Positions 17,332 through 24,515 of a stretch of 33,461 nt of DNA are shown here, in pieces (within the stretch, counting starts at the first letter, position 1; each line of letters begins with the position of its first letter). The position numbers and the translations under genes are program-made. The notes beneath the pieces were generated by a model that worked only from the letters and a program-made list of their open reading frames with translations, did not search any database and was not told the origin of the DNA. Source of the DNA: an uncultured Eisenbergiella sp. (GTDB lineage: Bacteria > Bacillota > Clostridia > Lachnospirales > Lachnospiraceae); the NCBI GenBank assembly GCA_947626995.1, contig CANQUI010000027.1:1-33461 (forward strand), written 5' to 3'.

Positions 17332-18516
17332 ATGACTGTTCGTGAAGAGACCCGGGATCTGGAAACCATTCCGGTAGGTTCCCTGGGAATCATTCCGCTC
17401 AAAGGCTGCGAATCCATGGCGGAAAAAATTGACGCTTACCTTGAAAAATGGAGAACCGAACGGGAAAGCCAGCATAAAACCACCCTGGCCTTCTCCGGTT
17501 ACCAGAGAAACAGCTACATTCTAAAAAGCCGCGTACCGCGTTTTGGCTCCGGCGAAGGCAAGGGTGAGATCCTTGAATCCGTGCGGGGCGTGGATTTATA
17601 TCTGTTGGTGGATGTCACCAATTACAGCCAGACCTATTCTCTCTGCGGACAGCTCAACCACATGTCCCCGGACGACCATTATCAGGATCTGAAACGCATC
17701 ATCGCCGCCGTGGGCGGCAAGGCGCGCAGGATCACCGTCATCATGCCCTATCTGTACGAAAGCAGACAACACAGACGCACCTCCCGGGAATCCTTAGACT
17801 GCGCCATCGCGCTTCAGGAACTGGTGAAAATGGGCGTGGACAACATCATTACCTTTGACGCCCACGACCCGCGGGTGCAAAACTCCATCCCGCTGCACGG
17901 CTTTGAGACGGTACAGCCCGCCTATCAGTTCATCAAAAATCTGCTGACCGCAGAGCCCGATCTTTCCATCGACGCCGATCACATGATGGTGATCAGCCCC
18001 GACGAGGGCGGTATGAGCCGGGCAATTTATATCGCCAATGTGCTGGGGCTGGACATGGGCATGTTCTACAAAAGAAGAGACTATACAAGAATCGTAAACG
18101 GCCGCAACCCCATCGTGGCGCATGAGTTTTTGGGCACCAGCGTCGAGGGGAAGGATATGATTATCATCGACGATATGATCTCCTCCGGCGAGAGCGCTCT
18201 GGAGGTGGCCAAGGCCTTAAAAAAGCGCGGTGCGAGAAAAATTTTTATCTGCGCCACCTTCGGCCTGTTCACCGGCGGACTGGACAGGTTCGATCAGGCT
18301 TTTCAAAACGGGGAAATCGACCGGGTCCTGACCACAAATCTGGTTTATCAGACGCCGGATCTTCTGCGGCGGGAGTGGTACGTGGACTGCGATCTGAGCA
18401 AATACATCGCCTATCTTATCGACACGCTCAACCACGACGTCTCCATCAGCGATCTCATTGATCCCAATGAGCGGATTCAGCACGCTCTGGCACAATACCG
18501 GGAAAAAAGGCAGTAA
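17332..18516 (+). CDS. prs: Long divergent ribose-phosphate pyrophosphokinase (PRPP synthetase)
   Basis: A 394-residue PRPP synthetase homologue, making PRPP from ribose-5-phosphate and ATP for nucleotide, His and Trp synthesis. Canonical enzymes are about 315 residues; this one has about 60-80 extra residues, mostly before the first conserved strand (SGYQRNSYILKSRVPRF). Family motifs are present: the catalytic loop MPYLYESRQHRRTSRES, the divalent-metal and ribose region DAHDP, SPDEGGMSRA (canonical enzymes have PDxGG) and the PRPP loop IIIDDMISSGES. The usual PRPP loop is DDxIDTxGT, so SSGES is a clear departure. The ATG at 17332 has GAGGAT upstream. It is third in the dnaD operon and ends at a strong terminator. 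It may be a second, specialised PRPP synthetase; function is inferred from homology only. Confidence 0.88.
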   Translation: MTVREETRDLETIPVGSLGIIPLKGCESMAEKIDAYLEKWRTERESQHKTTLAFSGYQRNSYILKSRVPRFGSGEGKGEILESVRGVDLYLLVDVTNYSQTYSLCGQLNHMSPDDHYQDLKRIIAAVGGKARRITVIMPYLYESRQHRRTSRESLDCAIALQELVKMGVDNIITFDAHDPRVQNSIPLHGFETVQPAYQFIKNLLTAEPDLSIDADHMMVISPDEGGMSRAIYIANVLGLDMGMFYKRRDYTRIVNGRNPIVAHEFLGTSVEGKDMIIIDDMISSGESALEVAKALKKRGARKIFICATFGLFTGGLDRFDQAFQNGEIDRVLTTNLVYQTPDLLRREWYVDCDLSKYIAYLIDTLNHDVSISDLIDPNERIQHALAQYREKRQ

Positions 18517-18520
18517 TCTG

Positions 18521-18552
18521 GCGGGAAAGGCTCTGCATCGGGCCTTTCCCGC
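18521..18552 (+). terminator. Rho-independent terminator after prs
   Basis: GCGGGAAAGGC (18521-18531) pairs perfectly with GCCTTTCCCGC (18542-18552) across a 10-nt loop. A T-rich tail with six consecutive T residues follows within a few bases. It starts right after the prs stop. Confidence 0.9.
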
Positions 18553-18677
18553 GTTCATTTTTTGTTCATATTTCTTTAACGAATTGTTTTTTTCCTCATC
18601 ATGTTTTTGACACTTTCTCTATCTATACTAAGACCATAAAATCCATTGCAATCATGAATCGCTTTTTCATAATATAA

Positions 18678-18704
18678 TGCCAGGCAACAGCAGGTTGCCT
18701 GGCA
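18678..18704 (-). terminator. Probable terminator after the DedA gene
   Basis: An 11-bp perfect inverted repeat with a 5-nt loop lies 10 bases past the stop of the DedA gene. The minus-strand tail is AT-rich (TTATATTATG) and not a clean T-run. It faces the prs terminator at 18521-18552, so the two convergent operons are each closed. The 125 bases between the two hairpins hold no gene I can support. Confidence 0.6.
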
Positions 18705-18713
18705 TCCTCCCTT

Positions 18714-19343
18714 TTATGGGCGGGTGTTCTTTTCCGTCTTTTTTCGTTTCCCGATGATCCAGACCAATCCTGCCGCCAGAATGAGATACAGTCCGATTCT
18801 GGTCACATGCGAATACGCCTCCATCCATTTTTGCACCGCTCCCCAGGAGGCGCCCAACAGGGCCCCAAAGGATACCAAAAGCAGATTCCATACCGCGCTT
18901 CCGATTCCGGTATAAAGAAGAAAAAGGGGCATACTGACTTTCGCCATTCCCGCCGGAAGGGAGACCAGACTTCGCACAATCGGCACGCACCGTCCGAACA
19001 GAATCGCCTTTTTCCCTTTCCGGGAAAACCAGGCCATCGCCTTTTCCATATTCTGTCTTCGAAACCCCAACAGATAAATTACCCGGTTCTCCCAAAGCCC
19101 CGTCAGCTTCGTTGGCGTGAGCATCGCGCCGATCCCATAGAGAATCAGGGCTCCGATCACGGATCCGACGGTGGAAAAAAAGACCACGCCGGTCACGCTC
19201 AGATTCGTATAGGTCGTCATAAAGCCGCCAAATGGAAGGATAAATTCCGAAGGGATGGGCGGAATCAGATTCTCCAGCAGGATCAGAAAGCAGATCCCCA
19301 CATAGCCGAACCGATCCATCACCGACATCACGAACTGCTGCAT
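18714..19343 (-). CDS. DedA family membrane protein
   Basis: A 209-residue integral membrane protein of the DedA (VTT/SNARE-associated) family. Some members flip undecaprenyl phosphate or phosphatidylethanolamine and help keep the proton motive force. Family motifs are seen: ILLENLIPPIPSEFILPFGG after the first helix, GSVIGALILYGIG, and the conserved basic motif with FGRCVPIVRSLVSLPAGMAKVSMPLFLLYT (the family F/Y-x-R-x2-P-x2-R-x3-S-x2-AG pattern). A final helix (about 178-197) precedes a basic tail. Start ATG 19343 has a modest GGGAAGAG site. A TACAAT at 19376-19381 could be its -10 but lacks a clear -35. It is expressed as a single gene, with terminators on both sides. The transported substrate is unknown. 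Confidence 0.9.
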   Translation of the reverse strand: MQQFVMSVMDRFGYVGICFLILLENLIPPIPSEFILPFGGFMTTYTNLSVTGVVFFSTVGSVIGALILYGIGAMLTPTKLTGLWENRVIYLLGFRRQNMEKAMAWFSRKGKKAILFGRCVPIVRSLVSLPAGMAKVSMPLFLLYTGIGSAVWNLLLVSFGALLGASWGAVQKWMEAYSHVTRIGLYLILAAGLVWIIGKRKKTEKNTRP

Positions 19344-19411
19344 TTCTTTTCTCTTCCCTGATGATCTTTGGTTCTATTGTATGTCAGGCGGATCGGAAAT
19401 AGAAAAACAAA

Positions 19412-19438
19412 CAGACCCGGGAACCTGTCCCGGGTCTG
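19412..19438 (-). terminator. Rho-independent terminator after fba
   Basis: CAGACCCGGG (19412-19421) and CCCGGGTCTG (19429-19438) form a perfect 10-bp stem with a 7-nt loop. The minus-strand tail TTTGTTTTT is typical of intrinsic terminators. It lies 26 bases after the aldolase stop. Confidence 0.93.
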
Positions 19439-19463
19439 AAACGGTAAGAAAGATTCATGCTAA

Positions 19464-20327
19464 TCAGGCTTTGCCGACGGAACCAAACAGCTCCATCTTT
19501 TCCTTAACGGTCGCCTTGATGGCTTCAAAGCCGGGCGCCAGGAGCTTACGGGGATCATAGCCCTTGCCCTGCTGATCCTTGCCCTCTTCCACGTATTTTC
19601 TGGTGGCCGCCGCAAAGGAAAGCTGGCACTCCGTGTTCACGTTGATCTTCGCAACGCCCAGGGAGATGGCCTTTTTGATCATATCGGCCGGGATACCGGT
19701 GCCGCCGTGAAGCACCAGCGGAAGATCGCCGGTCTTTTGCTGAACCGCATCCAGCGTTTCAAAGGAAAGGCCCTTCCAGTTGGCGGGATATTTCCCATGG
19801 ATGTTGCCGATTCCTGCGGCCAGAAAATCTACGCCAAGATCCGCGATCTTCTTGCACTCTTCGGGATCCGCGCACTCGCCCATTCCGATCACGCCGTCCT
19901 CTTCCCCGCCGATGGCGCCGACTTCCGCCTCGATGGAAACGCCCTTGTCATGAGCCGCTTTTACCAGCTCTTTGGTCTTTTCCACGTTCTCCTCGATGGG
20001 ATAATGGGAACCGTCAAACATGATGGAAGAAAATCCGGCTTCCAGGCACTTATAGCAGTGTTCGTAGGAGCCGTGATCCAGATGCAGCGCTACGGGAACG
20101 GTAATATTGAGCTCTTTGAGCATCCCGTTTACCATACCCACCACTGTCTGATAACCGCACATATACTTGCCCGCGCCTTCGGATACGCCCAGAATGACAG
20201 GAGAATTCAGCTCCTGTGCAGTCTGCAGGATCGCCTTGGTCCACTCAAGGTTATTGATGTTGAACTGACCTACCGCATAGTGGCCTGCCTTAGCCTTGTT
20301 CAGCATTTCTGTAGCAGATACTAACAT
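19464..20327 (-). CDS. fba: Class II fructose-bisphosphate aldolase
   Basis: A 287-residue zinc-dependent aldolase, cleaving fructose-1,6-bisphosphate to dihydroxyacetone phosphate and glyceraldehyde-3-phosphate in glycolysis and working in reverse in gluconeogenesis. The metal-ligand and catalytic motifs are complete: VALHLDHGSYEHC (the catalytic Asp next to zinc-binding His), IMFDGSHYP, IEAEVGAIGGEEDG, AAGIGNIHGKYP, PLVLHGGTGIP and KINVNTE. Length matches class IIB enzymes. The start is the ATG at 20327 (MLVSATEML) because GGAGG lies eight bases upstream; the in-frame ATG at 20333 is only two bases from that site, and the one at 20342 overlaps it. It has its own promoter and terminator. A closely related tagatose-bisphosphate aldolase is the main alternative. 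Confidence 0.96.
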   Translation of the reverse strand: MLVSATEMLNKAKAGHYAVGQFNINNLEWTKAILQTAQELNSPVILGVSEGAGKYMCGYQTVVGMVNGMLKELNITVPVALHLDHGSYEHCYKCLEAGFSSIMFDGSHYPIEENVEKTKELVKAAHDKGVSIEAEVGAIGGEEDGVIGMGECADPEECKKIADLGVDFLAAGIGNIHGKYPANWKGLSFETLDAVQQKTGDLPLVLHGGTGIPADMIKKAISLGVAKINVNTECQLSFAAATRKYVEEGKDQQGKGYDPRKLLAPGFEAIKATVKEKMELFGSVGKA

Positions 20328-20370
20328 ATTCATGCCCTCCATGTATAAATAGTGATGTCCAATCGCTATT

Positions 20371-20399
20371 ATTATACCCTATTATGCAAAAAAAGGAAA
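20371..20399 (-). promoter_or_regulatory. Promoter of fba
   Basis: A perfect minus-strand TATAAT lies at 20371-20376, with TTTCCT in the -35 position (20394-20399) at 17-base spacing. The leader to the aldolase start would be about 37 bases. Confidence 0.62.
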
Positions 20400-20418
20400 T
20401 ACGGCAATTGGAAAATTT

Positions 20419-21321
20419 TTATGAGATCGCAGAAGGAACCTTGATGCTAAGCTCCTGCTTTTTGTTTTCGATCACTACGTCGGTATGCCGGCCGCCAAAT
20501 TCCCCGTCCAGAGTCCAGGCCACCTCCTCCTTTGATTCCACCTTAAGGTAAGCGGTCTTAAAGCAATACATCTGTTCTGTGTCCACACTCTGCGAAGCGA
20601 GCGCCGAAAGGATCCGGTTAAGATCATCCAGGCTTTTGGGACGTTTGACCAGCGTTACTTCAAAAACGCCGTCGCTCAGATCCACATATTTTCCGGTGAT
20701 CCCCTTAAACCCTCCCACGGAGAGGGAATTGGTCACCATCCCATAAAGAAAATCGTCCTCGATCACCTGCTCCTGCGTGGTCACCTTCAGGCGATAGGAG
20801 CGGATCGCGGTGAGTTTTTTCATCCCCTCCAGGACATAGGCCATGTGTCCCAGTACGTTTTTTACCTCCTGGGGCGTCTCGTAGGATACCTCCGTAAACA
20901 GGCCGAAGGCCGCGATATAAACGAACGTCCTTTCGTTGAACGCGCCCACGTCGCAGGAAAACAGCGTGCCGTTTACCGCAATATCGGCGGCGGCCTTCAT
21001 ATTTCTGGGCAGCCTGAGGCTGTTTGCAAAGTCGTTGGTGCTGCCTGCGGGCACATAGCCCAGGACGCGTTTTTTTGAGCCTCTGAGCATACCGGTGACC
21101 ACCTCGTCCAGCGTGCCGTCTCCCCCGCTGCACACCACCAGATCAAACCCGTCGGCCTTTCGGGCCGCCAGTTCTATGGCCTCGCCCGCAAACTGGGTGG
21201 GACAGGCCGTGACCTCATAGGACGCCTTCGTAAAAATATCGATGATGTCCAAAAGCTTTTGCCGGATCTGGCCCTTGCCCGCTTTGGGATTGTATATGAA
21301 AAGCAGCTTTTTTTCTTCCAT
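20419..21321 (-). CDS. Diacylglycerol/lipid kinase family protein (YegS/DgkB-like)
   Basis: A 300-residue soluble lipid kinase of the DAGK-catalytic superfamily. Bacterial relatives phosphorylate diacylglycerol released by lipoteichoic acid synthesis and return it to phospholipid synthesis. It begins LLFIYNPKAGKG, carries the nucleotide motif VVCSGGDGTLDEVV at about residues 63-76 and PAGSTNDFANSLRLP, and ends with the beta-sandwich lipid-binding part (DGVFEVTLVKRP, WTLDGEFGG). The ATG at 21321 has CGGAGG six bases upstream. It follows the HPr gene by 91 bases with a terminator in the gap, so it is at most partly read from the whiA-HPr transcript. The exact lipid substrate cannot be assigned. 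Confidence 0.9.
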   Translation of the reverse strand: MEEKKLLFIYNPKAGKGQIRQKLLDIIDIFTKASYEVTACPTQFAGEAIELAARKADGFDLVVCSGGDGTLDEVVTGMLRGSKKRVLGYVPAGSTNDFANSLRLPRNMKAAADIAVNGTLFSCDVGAFNERTFVYIAAFGLFTEVSYETPQEVKNVLGHMAYVLEGMKKLTAIRSYRLKVTTQEQVIEDDFLYGMVTNSLSVGGFKGITGKYVDLSDGVFEVTLVKRPKSLDDLNRILSALASQSVDTEQMYCFKTAYLKVESKEEVAWTLDGEFGGRHTDVVIENKKQELSIKVPSAIS

Positions 21322-21372
21322 CAGATGCCTCCGAAAAATCGTTTTCCTCCCGCGCGTTTTTTTAACGCAAAA

Positions 21373-21396
21373 GAGGTATATGTCTCCATATACCTC
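21373..21396 (-). terminator. Terminator after the Crh-like HPr gene
   Basis: GAGGTATATG (21373-21382) and CATATACCTC (21387-21396) form a perfect 10-bp stem with a TCTC loop, followed on the minus strand by four T residues. It closes the rapZ-whiA-HPr transcript before the lipid kinase gene. Confidence 0.75.
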
Positions 21397-21412
21397 CCGT
21401 CCGTTGCCAAAC

Positions 21413-21670
21413 TCAGTTCTTCCCGCAAAGATAATCCGTCATGTCCGCAACTGCCGCGTCTTCGTCAGGTCCGTCCGCAATGACCGTCACCATTTCCCCG
21501 CTGCCTAAGCCAAGGCTCATCATGCCCATGATGCTCTTCGCGTTCACTTTCCTGCCGTCCGCCTCAAGATACACGGAACTGCTGTGCCTGCTGGCCACCT
21601 GAACGAGCATGGCCACCGGTCTCGCCTCCAGTCCCTGTTCCAGTCGGATCGTCACAGCCTGTTGTTTCAT
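21413..21670 (-). CDS. Crh-like HPr family protein lacking the His15 phosphosite
   Basis: An 85-residue HPr-fold protein. In PTS HPr, His15 accepts phosphate from enzyme I and Ser46 is phosphorylated by HPr kinase. Here residues 13-18 read GLEARP, so position 15 is Glu instead of His. Ser46 is intact in AKSIMGMMSL, at exactly the expected residue. This is the pattern of Crh of Bacillus subtilis, which has Gln at 15 and acts only in regulation with CcpA. The start ATG 21670 has GGAGGAG five bases upstream. The gene sits 20 bases after whiA, as in the B. subtilis rapZ-yvcK-whiA-crh order, and HprK is encoded six genes upstream in the same run. A role as Ser46-phosphorylated co-regulator is inference; transfer of PTS phosphate is very unlikely. 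Confidence 0.9.
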   Translation of the reverse strand: MKQQAVTIRLEQGLEARPVAMLVQVASRHSSSVYLEADGRKVNAKSIMGMMSLGLGSGEMVTVIADGPDEDAAVADMTDYLCGKN

Positions 21671-21690
21671 AATTTCTCCTCCTTCATAAT

Positions 21691-22626
21691 CTATCTGATG
21701 CTGTCTGCCAGATCGCATAACTTCCTCAAACGGTGGTTCACGCCGGACTTCCCGACGGGGGGATCCAGAAGGGCCCCCAGCTCCTTCAGCGAAGCGTCCG
21801 GGTATTCCAGCCTCGCCTCCGCCGCCTGGCGCAAACTCTCCGGCAATCGTTCCAATCCATATTTCTCCCGCAGCAAGAGGATGTCCTCTACCTGGCGCGA
21901 CGCGGCGTTCACGGTCTTGGCGATATTGGCCGTCTCGCAGTTTACCCTGCGGTTGACGGTGTTGCGCACATCCCGAACCACCCGGGAATTTTCAAAATCC
22001 ATCAGCGCCACATGAGCCCCGGTCACATTGAGGAAATCCGCAATGCCGGACCCCTCTTTTAAATAGACCACAAAATATTTTTTTCTGGTCACCACATGGG
22101 CGTCGATTTCAAAACCGGAAAGCAGAGTCAGAATCTGCTGCGCCTGGGTCTGCCGGCTGCACACCAGTTCCAGATGATACCCTTTCTCGGGATCGCTGAC
22201 AGAACCTGCGCACAAAAAGGCACCTCTCAGAAAAGCCCTTTGACAGCAGGCCCTTTCCAGAACCGGGCCGTCCGCCAAAACGCGCAGCGACACCCCGGAC
22301 AAATCCTGTTGTCCGTCCCAAAAGCCCGTGTCGGTTAACACGCTTTCGAGCAACTCGCGGTCTGCAAGGCGAAGCGTATCCGCGCCTCCCATCCTTTCCC
22401 TGCGGGCTTTCATCTCCGTACTCATATTAAACGCTTTCTGCAATAATGTAAAGCTTTTTCTGACAACCAGGCCATTTTCGGTCTTTATTTGCAGGAAAAA
22501 GCCATTGTCTGCAGACGTCAGGCTTCCGCTAAAGTACAGGATGGCCGCAAGCTCCGCAACGCAGCAATGCCGTTTTGCGCTGATATGCTCAAATAATTCC
22601 TGTTTTACTCTGGATGAAAACGACAT
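21691..22626 (-). CDS. whiA: WhiA family DNA-binding regulator
   Basis: A 311-residue WhiA, a DNA-binding protein with an N-terminal LAGLIDADG-endonuclease-like fold that has lost nuclease activity and a C-terminal helix-turn-helix. It controls sporulation septation in Streptomyces and affects cell division and chromosome segregation in Bacillus. Typical stretches are MSFSSRVKQELFEH, CCVAELAAIL, RAFLRGAFLCAGSVSDPEKGYHLEL, NRRVNCETANIAKTVNAASRQVEDI and a C-terminal helix-turn-helix with SLKELGALLDPPVGKSGVNHRLRKL. ATG 22626 is chosen (AGGGAT about eight bases upstream); it lies one base after the rapZ stop, so the two are co-translated. Confidence 0.96.
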   Translation of the reverse strand: MSFSSRVKQELFEHISAKRHCCVAELAAILYFSGSLTSADNGFFLQIKTENGLVVRKSFTLLQKAFNMSTEMKARRERMGGADTLRLADRELLESVLTDTGFWDGQQDLSGVSLRVLADGPVLERACCQRAFLRGAFLCAGSVSDPEKGYHLELVCSRQTQAQQILTLLSGFEIDAHVVTRKKYFVVYLKEGSGIADFLNVTGAHVALMDFENSRVVRDVRNTVNRRVNCETANIAKTVNAASRQVEDILLLREKYGLERLPESLRQAAEARLEYPDASLKELGALLDPPVGKSGVNHRLRKLCDLADSIR

Positions 22627-22627
22627 A

Positions 22628-23488
22628 TCAAATATCCCTGTGGCCAACCGTCACCACAAAGCCTTCTTCCTTTGCCTTTAGTTTCCGGGAAAGGCCGTTT
22701 GCCAGCGTCACGCTCCTGTGTCTGCCTCCCGTGCACCCGATGGCGATCACCAGCTGATACTTGCCCTCTTTGATATAATTGGGAATCAGAAACAGCAGCA
22801 TATCCGTAAGCTTTTCCAGAAATGTGCCCGCCTCCGGAAAGGACATCACATAATCCTGCACGCCCGGATCGTTGCCCGTCAGGTATTTGAGCTCGTCAAT
22901 ATAAAACGGGTTGGGCAGAAACCGCACGTCAAAAACCAGATCGGCGTCGGCCGGGATTCCGTGTTTGAATCCAAAGGAAATGATATTGATAATGAGATTG
23001 TTATAAACCTTGTTCTTGATAAAGATACGGTCCAGTTCCTCTTTCAGTTCCCTGGTCAGCAGATTGGAGGTGTCAAACACGAAATCCGCGTCCTTTTTGA
23101 TCTGCCGGAGGATCTCCCGTTCCCTGGCGATGCCGTCTTCCAGCCGGGGATTTTCCTGGGTGCACAGCGGGTGCATCCGGCGGCTTTCCTTGTATCGCTT
23201 CATCAGCACGCTGTCGGATGCGTCCAGAAAGAGAACCTCAAAGGACATTCCGTTCTGGCGCAGGGATTTCAGGATCCTTCCCGCCTGCGCAAAGGACTGA
23301 TCCGTGCGCACATCCAGTCCGATGGCCGCCTTTGTGATCTCGCTGTTGGGTTCGGACAGGATTTCCATAAACTTTTCGATCAGCCCCACCGGCAGATTGT
23401 CCACACAGTAAAAGCCCATGTCCTCCAATATGCGCATGGCGGTGCTTTTACCGCTCCCGCTCATGCCGGTTACGATGACAAATCGCAT
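22628..23488 (-). CDS. rapZ: RNase adapter / nucleotide-binding protein RapZ (YvcJ)
   Basis: A 286-residue RapZ family protein. In Escherichia coli it guides RNase E to the sRNA GlmZ to tune glucosamine-6-phosphate synthesis; in B. subtilis YvcJ is a GTPase linked to competence. The Walker A loop GMSGSGKS is at residues 8-15, followed by ALEDMGFYCVDNLP-type sequence, DVR and FLDASD boxes, and the C-terminal signature IAIGCTGGRHRSV. ATG 23488 is used; GAGG is five bases upstream. An in-frame GTG at 23494 overlaps that site and is less likely. It starts 19 bases after murB and ends one base before whiA. In Bacillus, yvcK lies between rapZ and whiA; here it is missing. Confidence 0.95.
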   Translation of the reverse strand: MRFVIVTGMSGSGKSTAMRILEDMGFYCVDNLPVGLIEKFMEILSEPNSEITKAAIGLDVRTDQSFAQAGRILKSLRQNGMSFEVLFLDASDSVLMKRYKESRRMHPLCTQENPRLEDGIAREREILRQIKKDADFVFDTSNLLTRELKEELDRIFIKNKVYNNLIINIISFGFKHGIPADADLVFDVRFLPNPFYIDELKYLTGNDPGVQDYVMSFPEAGTFLEKLTDMLLFLIPNYIKEGKYQLVIAIGCTGGRHRSVTLANGLSRKLKAKEEGFVVTVGHRDI

Positions 23489-23507
23489 ACGCACCTCATT
23501 CCCGGAT

Positions 23508-24419
23508 TTAAAAATCCCCCAAAAGAATCACTTCCGGCTCCAGCGTCACGCCGAACCTGTCCTGAACCGTTTCCATCGTTTCGCGGATCAGGCCGGCGAT
23601 ATCCGCCGCCGTGGCATCACCGGTGTTAATGATAAAACCGCAATGTTTTTCCGATATTTGGGCCCCTCCGCGGCGTTTCCCCGACAGGCCCGCTTCCATA
23701 ATAAGCGCGCCGGCGTAATGGCCCTGGGGCCTTTTAAAAGTGCTTCCCGCGCTGGCAAATTCCAAGGGCTGCTTTTCTCTGCGCCGCTGTGCCAGCTGCC
23801 GGATCTGATCGCCGATCTCTTCTTTTTTTCCGGGCAGAAGCTTCAGACAGGCCCGCAGCACCACATATTTTCTGTTGTAGATTGCGCTGCTCCGATACCG
23901 AAACTCCATCGTTTCATTATCCAGCGTCAGCACCTCGCCGTCGCGGTCCATGACCTCGACCCATTCCACTACCTGCGCCATTTCACCGCCGTAAGCGCCC
24001 GCGTTCATCCGCACCGCGCCCCCCAGCGTCCCGGGAATCCCGGAGGCAAATTCCAGTCCCGTCAGGCCCGCTTCCCAGGCCGCGTTTGACACGGTCCCCA
24101 AAGCGGCCCCGGCTCCGGCCGTGATCCGTTCTTTTTCGACCTCTACCTTACCGAAGTCTCCTCCCAGACGGATCATGACGCCGCGATACCCTTTGTCGCC
24201 CACTAAAAGATTGCTTCCGTTTCCTAAAAGGAAATATTCCCATCCCGCTCTTTGCAGATAGGAAAGCACACGGGCAAGCTGTTCTGCCGTGTCCACCGTG
24301 ACCAGACAGGCCGCAGGACCTCCTACATGAAAGGTTGTATGCCTGTCCATCGGTTCCTCCATCAAAATATGATCCTGTGGCAAAACCGTTTCCAAATATG
24401 CCTGCAATGCCCTGCCCAC
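23508..24419 (-). CDS. murB: UDP-N-acetylenolpyruvoylglucosamine reductase
   Basis: A 303-residue FAD enzyme that reduces UDP-GlcNAc-enolpyruvate to UDP-MurNAc, the second committed peptidoglycan step. FAD-binding motifs GNGSNLLVGDKGYRGVMIRLG and SGIPGTLGGAVRMNAGAYGGEM are present. The catalytic Ser is in AGSTFKRP and the conserved Glu near the end is in TLEPEVILLGDF. Its compact substrate-binding domain is that of type II MurB of Gram-positives. The start is GTG at 24419 with AAGGGG ten bases upstream; no ATG comes earlier in frame. It follows glcK by 96 bases with no clear terminator between, and precedes rapZ by 19 bases. Confidence 0.95.
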   Translation of the reverse strand: MGRALQAYLETVLPQDHILMEEPMDRHTTFHVGGPAACLVTVDTAEQLARVLSYLQRAGWEYFLLGNGSNLLVGDKGYRGVMIRLGGDFGKVEVEKERITAGAGAALGTVSNAAWEAGLTGLEFASGIPGTLGGAVRMNAGAYGGEMAQVVEWVEVMDRDGEVLTLDNETMEFRYRSSAIYNRKYVVLRACLKLLPGKKEEIGDQIRQLAQRRREKQPLEFASAGSTFKRPQGHYAGALIMEAGLSGKRRGGAQISEKHCGFIINTGDATAADIAGLIRETMETVQDRFGVTLEPEVILLGDF

Positions 24420-24515
24420 GTTCTCAACGCCCCTTTGATTTCCATTTTTCTCATCCTATGCGGACAAGCGCCGGTTTATACCGTGCGAAAGATCCCGTTT
24501 TCCGGGTCGGAAGCC

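Noticed and set aside
18607-18635. TTGACA at 18607-18612 as a plus-strand promoter
   Set aside because: There is no -10 at proper spacing (TATACT is only 11 bases away) and no plus-strand gene downstream.
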